A stretch of DNA of 5,585 nucleotides, from assembly GCA_017618515.1 (NCBI GenBank), contig JAFZUB010000099.1, positions 1-5,585 on the forward strand, in the 5' to 3' direction. This stretch comes from Bacteroidaceae bacterium. GTDB taxonomy: Bacteria > Bacteroidota > Bacteroidia > Bacteroidales > Bacteroidaceae. The position numbers were made by a program, and so were the translations under genes. Below, piece after piece: positions 1 through 5,585 of the stretch; the stretch's first letter is position 1; each line of letters starts with the position of its first letter. The notes under the pieces are model-generated. The model ran no database searches, was not told the DNA's origin, and saw nothing but the letters and a program-made list of their open reading frames with translations.

Positions 1-2109
1 GAGCTGCATCTCAAACTGCTTGTCGGCCTGCACGAGCGCCTCGGTGTATTCGTAGGTGTTGCGGACATGCACATTGTCGTCGGCCAGGCCGTGGCACACG
101 AGCAGCTTGCCGTGGAGATTGGGCACACGGCTGATGGCATCGTCGCTATAGCCAGTGTTCTCCTGTGGGGTACGCATGTAGCGCTCGGTATAGACAGTGT
201 CGTAGAAGCGCCAACTGGTGGGCGGTGCCACTGCCACGCCGCACTTGAACACGCCACGGCCCTCGCTCATGCTCATCAGAGTGTTGAAACCGCCGTAGCT
301 CCAGCCCCAGATAGCGATGTTGTCTTTGTCAACATAGGGCTGCTGGCCAAGCCAGATGGCTGCCTCTACCTGGTCCTTGCTCTCCAGTTGGCCAAGATGC
401 AGGTAGGTGCACTTCTCAAAGTCACGACCGCGACCACCAGTGCCGCGTCCATCAACAGTGACACAGATGAAACCCTCACCGCATAGGTAGGCTTCGTATG
501 CTCCGCCAGCCCCATTGGAACCTGAGCTCCAACTATCTGTGACAGACTGCGAGCCTGGGCCACTATACTGATGCATAATAACAGGGTAGCGCTTGGAAGG
601 ATTGAAATCGGCAGGCTTCATCATCCAGCCATACAACTCCACACCCTCGCTGGTGCGGAAGGTGAACATCTCCTTCTGCGGCATATCGTAACGGGCAACG
701 CGCTCGCGCAGTTCCTTGTTATCGATGAGCGTCTTGAGCACCTTGCCATTGTTGCTGCGCAGAGTGGTTACCTGCGGGGTGGTTAGATTGCTGTAGGTGT
801 TGATGAAGTATTTCATCGTGGCGCTAAACACTGCGCTATTGGTACCTGGCTCGGTGGAGAGCTTAACGGTCTTTCCGCTAAGATCGGTGGCGAAGATGGC
901 TGTACGCGTGGGGTTGCCGTCCTTGGCGCTGTAGTAGAAAGTCTTGCGCTGCGGATCAACGCCGTAGAAGTCGCACACCTCCATCGGCTGGTTGGTGACC
1001 TGCTTGATTAGCTGGCCGGTGGTGGAGTACCAGTAGAGCTGGCTCTGACCTGTGCGGTCGCTCTGCAGCATGAAGTTGTTGCCGAAGAACTGCAGATGCT
1101 CATAGGCATGCTCCTTCACATAGCGGTCGTCCTTCTCGCTGAGGATGAGCTTGCACACCGTGGAACGAGCGTCGCCCATATAGATATTCATCACACTCTG
1201 ATGACGATTGAGGGTGACGATGGCAAGCTGGTCGGGTGTCTCGGTAAACTTGATGCGGGGGATATAGCCGTCGCTGTCGAGGGGCACTGCCATCTCGCGC
1301 GTCACATGGCTCTTGATGTCGTAGGTGAGCACCTTTACCTTGCTGTTCTGCTCACCAGCCACGGGGTACTTATAGCAGTAGTTGTGGGGATAGGTGTCGT
1401 TGTCCTTGAGTTCCGGGCTCAGTCCCTTGAACATCTGCATCTCGTAGAGGGGCACCTGACTCTCATCGAAGCGCACCCATGCCAGCATCTTGCCGTCGGC
1501 GCTAAAGTCGAAAGCGCGGCTGTAGGTAAACTCCTCTTCGTACACCCAGTCGGGGATACCGTTGAGCACGTAGTTGAACTTGCCGTCCTCCGTCACCTGA
1601 CTCTCGCTATTGTTGAAGAGCAGCTTGACGAGAAAGAGATTGTTATCCCTGACAAAAGCCACCTGATTGCCGTCGGGCGAGAAGAGCGGCTCCTGCTGCG
1701 GGCCATTCTTAGAGAGTGGCTCGATAGTGTTGTTGGCTACGGTGTAGATATAGTACTCAGCGGTCTTAGAGTGGCGGTATATCTGCTTGGTGTTGGTCTG
1801 CAGCAATATGCGGCTCTCGTCAGGCGAGAGGATATAGTCGCTGAAACCCTGCAGCTTGGTGCCACGGGCGTTGCTTATGTCGCAAATGGTACCAATCTCC
1901 TCGCCAGTCTTGAAAGAGTAGCGTACAATACGTTTGCGGTCGCCACTGACACGGGCATAGCTCTCACCATCGTTGAGAGGCTTCACTCCATAGAGCTGGT
2001 CAGCCCAAAAGACTCCGCTCATGCAGGTCTTGAAATCAACTTTCTCTCCTGCCCATACTGCAGTGAGGGTCAACAACAGCGAGAGAAGGGATAGTGCTAT
2101 CTTCTTCAT
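1..2109 (-). CDS. Dipeptidyl peptidase IV, secreted S9B serine peptidase (C-terminus off the window)
   Basis: The product should cleave X-Pro or X-Ala dipeptides from peptide N-termini in the periplasm or at the cell surface. The reading frame stays open for 703 codons from ATG at 2109 to base 1. Residues 1-20 form a Sec signal peptide (MKK, a Leu-rich core, then AVWA before GEK) with no lipobox. A beta-propeller domain (roughly residues 90-460) contains Arg112 in IYRHS and DWVYEEEF at 187-194; Glu192/Glu193 match the double Glu that binds the substrate amino terminus in human DPP4. The alpha/beta-hydrolase domain (about 490 onward) has the nucleophile Ser604 in GWSYGG, Tyr640 and Tyr644 in VYTERYM, and Asp677 and Asn679 in HGLADDNVH. 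The catalytic His, about 30 residues further on, lies past the window edge, so the gene is cut by the window and not visibly broken. It resembles Porphyromonas gingivalis DPP-IV along its length. It follows fusA2 by 61 bases across a terminator. No Shine-Dalgarno sequence is evident; the start is chosen because it gives a complete signal peptide. Confidence 0.93.
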   Translation of the reverse strand, partial: MKKIALSLLSLLLTLTAVWAGEKVDFKTCMSGVFWADQLYGVKPLNDGESYARVSGDRKRIVRYSFKTGEEIGTICDISNARGTKLQGFSDYILSPDESRILLQTNTKQIYRHSKTAEYYIYTVANNTIEPLSKNGPQQEPLFSPDGNQVAFVRDNNLFLVKLLFNNSESQVTEDGKFNYVLNGIPDWVYEEEFTYSRAFDFSADGKMLAWVRFDESQVPLYEMQMFKGLSPELKDNDTYPHNYCYKYPVAGEQNSKVKVLTYDIKSHVTREMAVPLDSDGYIPRIKFTETPDQLAIVTLNRHQSVMNIYMGDARSTVCKLILSEKDDRYVKEHAYEHLQFFGNNFMLQSDRTGQSQLYWYSTTGQLIKQVTNQPMEVCDFYGVDPQRKTFYYSAKDGNPTRTAIFATDLSGKTVKLSTEPGTNSAVFSATMKYFINTYSNLTTPQVTTLRSNNGKVLKTLIDNKELRERVARYDMPQKEMFTFRTSEGVELYGWMMKPADFNPSKRYPVIMHQYSGPGSQSVTDSWSSGSNGAGGAYEAYLCGEGFICVTVDGRGTGGRGRDFEKCTYLHLGQLESKDQVEAAIWLGQQPYVDKDNIAIWGWSYGGFNTLMSMSEGRGVFKCGVAVAPPTSWRFYDTVYTERYMRTPQENTGYSDDAISRVPNLHGKLLVCHGLADDNVHVRNTYEYTEALVQADKQFEMQL

Positions 2110-2126
2110 AATTATCGGATGTTTGT

Positions 2127-2157
2127 AAAAAGGCGCGAGATTGTTTTCTCGCGCCTT
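2127..2157 (-). terminator. Intrinsic terminator after the EF-G2 gene
   Basis: On the minus strand a perfect 11-bp GC-rich stem (arms 2147-2157 and 2130-2140, core GGCGCGAGA/TCTCGCGCC) closes a 6-base loop. The T-run at the end of the second arm covers 2131-2127. It begins 13 bases after the fusA2 stop codon, as expected for a rho-independent terminator. On the plus strand the stem is followed by ATGACTG and not by T-rich DNA, so it should work in one direction only. Its end lies 17 bases before the peptidase ATG. Confidence 0.88.
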
Positions 2158-2170
2158 ATGACTGTAATCG

Positions 2171-4318
2171 TTAATCTTCTTCTTTCTGGTTGGCAGCGAT
2201 GAGCTCGTCCTGTACATTCTGCGGAACGAGTTCGTAGCTTGCGAACTTCATGGTGAAGCTGGCGCGGCTACCAGTGATGGAACTCAGAGCGGTAGAGTAG
2301 TTGGCAAGTTCTGCCAAGGGCACCTTAGCGTTGAGCTTCTGCATGCCACCCTCGCTCGACATACCCATGATAAGGCCGCGGCGTCCCTGGAGGTCGCTCA
2401 TCACGTCACCCATCATGTCACCGGGCACGAGCACCTCAAGATCATAGATAGGCTCCAGAATCTTCGGACCTGCCTCGCGGAATGCCTGGCTGAAGGCGTT
2501 GCGTGCTGCAAGCATGAAGCTGATTTCGTTGGAGTCAACCGGGTGCATCTTACCGTCGTAAACAATCACGCGAACGTCACGAGCATAAGACTCGGTCAGC
2601 GGGCCGCGCTCCATACGCTCCATAACACCCTTGAGGATAGCCGGCATGAAGCGGGTGTCGATAGCACCACCCACAACGGAGTTGATGAACACAAGCTTGC
2701 CGCCCCACTCCAGTTCAGTAACATCGGTGCTACGCGGAGTGATACGATACTCCTGATTGCCAAAGCGATATACGGTAGGATCGGGCATACCCTCAGTGTA
2801 AGGCTCAACGATCATGTGAACCTCACCAAACTGACCGGCACCACCACTCTGCTTCTTGTGGCGATAGTCAGCACGGGCAGCCTTGGTGATTGTCTCACGA
2901 TAAGGAATGCGCTGCGGGTTGAGCTCAATCATAATCTTATCATTGTTCTCCAGACGCCACTTGAGGGTGCGCAGGTGGAACTCGCCCTGTCCCTTGATAA
3001 GGGTCTGGCGCAACTCCTTGTTCTGCTCTACAACCCATGTGGGATCCTCCTGAGCCATACGATAGATGGCAGCCATCATCTTCTCATTGTCGCTCTCGCT
3101 AACAGGCTTGATGGCACGGATATACTTGGGATCAGGATATTTGATATAGTTGAAGGTCTGGTCAGAGCCCTTGTCGTTGAGGGTGTCGCCAGTCTTCACG
3201 TCCTTCAGCTTCACGGCGCAACCTATGTCGCCAGCCTGCAGGCTGTCAACCTTGATACGCTGTGCTGCAGCACAAGCAAACAACTGGCCCATGCGCTCCT
3301 TGCTGCCACGGTTGGCATTGCTGAGGTCCATACCCTCGGTTACAGTACCACTCATTACCTTGAAGTACTGCACCTCACCGATATGGGGCTCCATAGCGGT
3401 CTTGAAGAAGAACAGGCTGACATTGCCATTGGGGTCGAAAGCCACCTCATTGCCGGCAGCGTTCTTTACCTTAGGCATCTCAGTAACCATAGGAACAACA
3501 TTGCCAAGGAACTCCATCAGGCGATTCATGCCCATGTCCTTGCCTGCGCTGGCAACAACGAGGGGGAATATGCCGCGAACAGCCATACCCTTGCGAACAC
3601 CCTCACGGATCTCATCCTCTGTGAGCTCCTCGCTCTCAAAGAACTTCTCCATAAGAGCCTCGTCGTGCTCTGCAGCAGCCTCCACGAGAGCCATGTGCAT
3701 CTCGGTAGCCTTGTCCATCAGGTCGGCAGGAATGTCCTCTACCTTCGGCTTGCCACCGTCGGGACCCCATGAATACTTCTTCATGGTCAGCACATCGATG
3801 ATAGCATTAAAGTCGGGACCTGCAGCCACGGGGAACTGGATAGGCATAACCTTTGAGCCAAATGTTGCCTTGGTCCTCTCTACCAATGACTCATAATCGA
3901 AACGCTCGTCATCAGCCTGGTTGAGCAGGAACACAACGGGCTTGCCCAGCTTCTCAGTGTAACGGAAATGGTTCTGTGTACCAACTTCCACACCGCTGTA
4001 ACCCATCAGGATGAGAGCAGTATCAGTAACATTAAGTGCAGTGATGGCAGCACCGGCAAAGTCGTCAGAGCCCGGGCAGTCGATAAAGTTCAACTTCTTG
4101 CCATTAGACTCAGCGTGAAATACTGTGGAGAATACGCTGTAGCCATACTCCTGCTCTACAGGGAAATAGTCACTGGCAGTGTTCTTAGCACTGATTTTAC
4201 CACGGCGGCTGATGAGGCCTGCCTCAAAAAGTAGGGATTCGGTGAGGGTCGTCTTGCCCGCACCGTCATTACCAAGGATGGCAATGTTCTTGATCTCGTT
4301 TGTCTTGTAAGCTTTCAT
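2171..4318 (-). CDS. fusA2: EF-G paralog EF-G2, ribosomal translocase with degenerate GTPase motifs
   Basis: This is a complete 715-residue protein from ATG 4318 to TAA 2171, slightly longer than a typical EF-G, with the full five-domain layout. The G domain has P-loop GNDGAGKT (16-23), switch I EYGYSV (57-62) where EF-G has ERGITI, G3 DCPGSDDF (80-87) where EF-G has DTPGHVDF, G4 NQAD (133-136) for NKxD, and a G5-like ASAGK (256-260). Domain II begins near 300. Domain IV (about 478-600) has SGGAGQFGEV (491-500) and the tip loop MHPVDSNE (591-598), whose His592 matches the EF-G tip His used in tRNA-mRNA translocation. About 25 extra residues sit within 511-539. Domain V closes with GMSSEGG and YSTALSSITGSRASF. 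Ser84 in place of the catalytic His predicts little or no GTP hydrolysis. From memory of the literature, Bacteroides thetaiotaomicron EF-G2 is such a GTPase-inactive translocase, induced on carbon starvation and needed for gut colonisation. A canonical EF-G should be encoded elsewhere. The AT-rich leader shows no Shine-Dalgarno sequence. Confidence 0.92.
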   Translation of the reverse strand: MKAYKTNEIKNIAILGNDGAGKTTLTESLLFEAGLISRRGKISAKNTASDYFPVEQEYGYSVFSTVFHAESNGKKLNFIDCPGSDDFAGAAITALNVTDTALILMGYSGVEVGTQNHFRYTEKLGKPVVFLLNQADDERFDYESLVERTKATFGSKVMPIQFPVAAGPDFNAIIDVLTMKKYSWGPDGGKPKVEDIPADLMDKATEMHMALVEAAAEHDEALMEKFFESEELTEDEIREGVRKGMAVRGIFPLVVASAGKDMGMNRLMEFLGNVVPMVTEMPKVKNAAGNEVAFDPNGNVSLFFFKTAMEPHIGEVQYFKVMSGTVTEGMDLSNANRGSKERMGQLFACAAAQRIKVDSLQAGDIGCAVKLKDVKTGDTLNDKGSDQTFNYIKYPDPKYIRAIKPVSESDNEKMMAAIYRMAQEDPTWVVEQNKELRQTLIKGQGEFHLRTLKWRLENNDKIMIELNPQRIPYRETITKAARADYRHKKQSGGAGQFGEVHMIVEPYTEGMPDPTVYRFGNQEYRITPRSTDVTELEWGGKLVFINSVVGGAIDTRFMPAILKGVMERMERGPLTESYARDVRVIVYDGKMHPVDSNEISFMLAARNAFSQAFREAGPKILEPIYDLEVLVPGDMMGDVMSDLQGRRGLIMGMSSEGGMQKLNAKVPLAELANYSTALSSITGSRASFTMKFASYELVPQNVQDELIAANQKEED

Positions 4319-4374
4319 TGTTGTTATGTTATTAAATTATTGTTTTCTGTAACAAAGACGCATTTATTGGCTTA

Positions 4375-4405
4375 CAAATATACGCAAAGATTATGTCATG
4401 GCAAA
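4375..4405 (-). promoter_or_regulatory. Bacteroidetes-type sigma promoter for the EF-G2 gene
   Basis: Read on the minus strand, TTTG (4405-4402) is followed by a 19-base spacer and TATATTTG (4382-4375). This is an exact match to the Bacteroidetes primary-sigma pattern TTTG-N19-21-TAnnTTTG. Transcription would start near 4370 and give an AT-rich leader of about 50 bases without a Shine-Dalgarno sequence, which is usual in this phylum. No obvious CRP-type dyad was seen next to it. Confidence 0.78.
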
Positions 4406-4446
4406 TTTTTAGTACCCAAAATCGCTTTTTCGCATCCCCTTTGCCA
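4399..4446. repeat. Short inverted repeat TGGCAAA-N34-TTTGCCA between divergent genes
   Basis: TGGCAAA at 4399-4405 and TTTGCCA at 4440-4446 are perfect 7-base inverted copies separated by 34 bases. The left copy, read on the minus strand, contains the TTTG element of the fusA2 promoter. The right copy contains the TTTG nearest to the hemW -7 box. It could be a paired operator or chance in AT-rich DNA; the sequence alone does not decide. Confidence 0.35.
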
Positions 4447-4475
4447 CAAACAATGCTAAAAATGTAGTAATTTTG
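4440..4475 (+). promoter_or_regulatory. Possible hemW promoter, good -7 box with a long spacer
   Basis: TAATTTTG at 4468-4475 matches the Bacteroidetes -7 consensus TAnnTTTG. The nearest upstream TTTG (4440-4443) is 24 bases away, where 19-21 is usual, so this would be a weaker or activator-dependent promoter. Transcription would begin roughly 10-15 bases before the hemW ATG, giving a very short leader. Confidence 0.42.
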
Positions 4476-4493
4476 GAGCAAAATAGCACTTTC

Positions 4494-5585
4494 ATGCATC
4501 GCTGCGGACTATACATACATATCCCCTTTTGCAAGAGTCGTTGCATCTATTGCGACTTCTATTCCACCACCTGCGGTTCAGAGAAACGCAAGGCATATAT
4601 CGAGGCCGTCTGCCGGGAGATAACTCTGCGCAAAGAATACCTTGACTCACCAGTCCTCAGCAGTGTGTATATCGGCGGCGGCACTCCCTCTGTGCTGACG
4701 GCAGAAGAGCTAAGAACTCTCTTCGCTACAATAGCGGAGCACTGGCAACTGAGCCCCGATGCAGAAGTGACTCTCGAGGCAAATCCCGATGACGTTACTC
4801 CCGACTACGCCAAAGCGCTAGCTGCTTTGCCCATCAATAGAGTGAGCATGGGTGTGCAGACCTTCAACAACGAAATGCTGCGCTTTCTCCATCGTCGCCA
4901 CAGTGCCGAGCAGGCACCCCTGGCAGTGGAGCATCTCCTCTCTGCAGGCATCGACAATATTAGCATAGACCTTATCTACGGTCTGCCCAATCAGACTATC
5001 GACCTGTGGCAGAGTGACTTGGAGCGGGCGCTCGCCCTGCCTGTCACTCACCTCTCAGCCTATTCGTTGACCTACGAAGAGGGCACGCAACTCCACCGCC
5101 TGCGCGAACAAGGCGAGGTGCGCGAAGCTGACGAAGAGCTTAGTCTCCAGATGTACTCCCTCCTTAAGGAGAAAGCAGAGGCAGCAGGCTTCCATCATTA
5201 CGAAATATCCAACTTCGCCCTGCCCGGTCGTGAGGCCCGCCACAACAGTGGTTACTGGAGCGGTATGCATTACCTCGGTGTCGGACCCGCGGCCCATTCC
5301 TATGACGGCACTTCGCGCCAATGGAACAGCCCCGACCTGCAAGCCTATCTCCATGCTGGGGGCGACATTATCGCCGCCCATCTTTTCTCTCGCGAGGAGA
5401 TTACCCCCAAGATGCAAATGGAGGAGACTCTGCTCACTCGCTTACGCACCGCCGCAGGCCTTGACCTCGCAGCCTTCGCCAGCAATTTCGGTCAAGAAAA
5501 ACTTGACGCTCTCCTCGCGCGTGCGAATCCTTATATTAATAATGGTACACTCGCCATCACCGGCGGCCATCTCCGACTAACTCGC
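4494..5585 (+). CDS. hemW: HemW, radical-SAM heme chaperone (C-terminus off the window)
   Basis: The frame is open for 364 codons from ATG 4494 to the window end. HemW proteins of this group run to roughly 375-385 residues, so only about the last 15 are missing. It is a cytoplasmic radical-SAM protein with a 4Fe-4S cluster that binds heme and hands it to respiratory hemoproteins; it is often mislabelled oxygen-independent coproporphyrinogen III oxidase. Evidence: YIHIPFCKSRCIYCDF with Cys13, Cys17 and Cys20 (CX3CX2C) and no fourth Cys as in HemN; the SAM-binding GGGTP at 61-65; EANPDD at 96-101; RVSMGVQTF at 116-124; DLIYGLPNQT at 159-168; and the HemW C-terminal signature RHNSGYW...YLGVGPAAHSY at 249-270. 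The final RLTR fits the family's conserved C-terminal LTxxG segment. The ATG is preferred because GLYIHIPFC begins within a few residues of it. A GGAG at 4475-4478 is too far upstream to be a convincing ribosome binding site. It is divergent from fusA2, with 175 bases between the starts. Confidence 0.94.
   Translation, partial: MHRCGLYIHIPFCKSRCIYCDFYSTTCGSEKRKAYIEAVCREITLRKEYLDSPVLSSVYIGGGTPSVLTAEELRTLFATIAEHWQLSPDAEVTLEANPDDVTPDYAKALAALPINRVSMGVQTFNNEMLRFLHRRHSAEQAPLAVEHLLSAGIDNISIDLIYGLPNQTIDLWQSDLERALALPVTHLSAYSLTYEEGTQLHRLREQGEVREADEELSLQMYSLLKEKAEAAGFHHYEISNFALPGREARHNSGYWSGMHYLGVGPAAHSYDGTSRQWNSPDLQAYLHAGGDIIAAHLFSREEITPKMQMEETLLTRLRTAAGLDLAAFASNFGQEKLDALLARANPYINNGTLAITGGHLRLTR

Noticed and set aside
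1..90. Truncated peptidase lacking its catalytic His, as a pseudogene
   Set aside because: The frame runs intact to the window edge, and the His is expected about 30 residues further on, so the absence comes from the window cut.
1096..2094. Plus-strand open frame of 332 codons opposite the peptidase gene
   Set aside because: It is antisense to the DPP-IV propeller region, whose motifs are clear. The composition is typical of an antisense shadow, with no start context or known motif.
2543..3772. Long plus-strand open frame of 409 codons opposite fusA2
   Set aside because: It lies wholly antisense to a well-supported EF-G gene. Its translation is rich in His, Leu and Ala with no recognisable domain, as expected from mirrored codon bias.
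2171..4318. Ribosomal protection tetracycline-resistance factor (TetM/TetQ type)
   Set aside because: These relatives keep the DTPGH motif and differ in domain IV. This protein has the EF-G-type HPVDS tip loop and the EF-G2 pattern of motif changes, and there is no mobile-element context.
4473..4496. Alternative TTG start for hemW seven codons upstream
   Set aside because: It would overlap the candidate -7 box and add residues (EQNSTF) not expected before the conserved GLYIHIPFC; the ATG at 4494 fits the family better.
5055..5417. Minus-strand open frame of 120 codons, and a plus-strand one at 5230-5580, inside hemW
   Set aside because: Both overlap the conserved HemW C-terminal half in other frames. 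The HemW signatures are continuous through this stretch.
4494..5585. Oxygen-independent coproporphyrinogen III oxidase (HemN)
   Set aside because: The cluster motif is CX3CX2C followed by Asp-Phe, without the extra Cys of HemN, and the HNSGYW/YLGVGPAAHS region is HemW-type.

Overview
The window looks like a Bacteroidales chromosome segment, plausibly from Prevotellaceae or a neighbouring gut family. Three things point there: a Porphyromonas-type dipeptidyl peptidase IV, an EF-G2-type elongation factor G paralog of the kind known from Bacteroides, and a promoter matching the Bacteroidetes pattern TTTG-N19-TAnnTTTG together with start codons that lack a well-placed Shine-Dalgarno sequence. The coding DNA is of roughly even base composition and the main intergenic gap is clearly AT-rich. 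The genus cannot be fixed from this sequence.

Layout. Bases 1-2109 (minus strand) hold a secreted S9B dipeptidyl peptidase IV. Its 5' end is present, but the last few dozen residues, including the catalytic His, lie beyond the left edge. A 61-base gap follows (2110-2170), mostly filled by a strong intrinsic terminator reading on the minus strand. Bases 2171-4318 (minus) encode a complete 715-residue EF-G paralog whose GTPase motifs are degenerate, best called EF-G2 (fusA2). Bases 4319-4493 form an AT-rich divergent promoter region. Bases 4494-5585 (plus) encode a radical-SAM heme chaperone, HemW, missing only its last residues at the right edge.

How the parts relate. fusA2 and hemW are transcribed away from each other from the shared 175-base region. 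The fusA2 promoter is near consensus; the hemW promoter is weaker. The peptidase gene follows fusA2 on the same strand, but a terminator stands between them and I see no separate promoter, so its transcription is an open question. I see no functional link among peptide digestion, ribosome translocation and heme delivery beyond adjacency. There is no mobile element, CRISPR array or RNA gene.

The most interesting part is the EF-G paralog. The catalytic switch II His is replaced by Ser, the P-loop Asp by Gly, the NKxD Lys by Gln, and domain IV carries an extra block of about 25 residues. Its translocation-tip residues are kept. This fits the EF-G2 class reported in Bacteroides as a translocase that does not hydrolyse GTP. 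It is a known class, not a new system.
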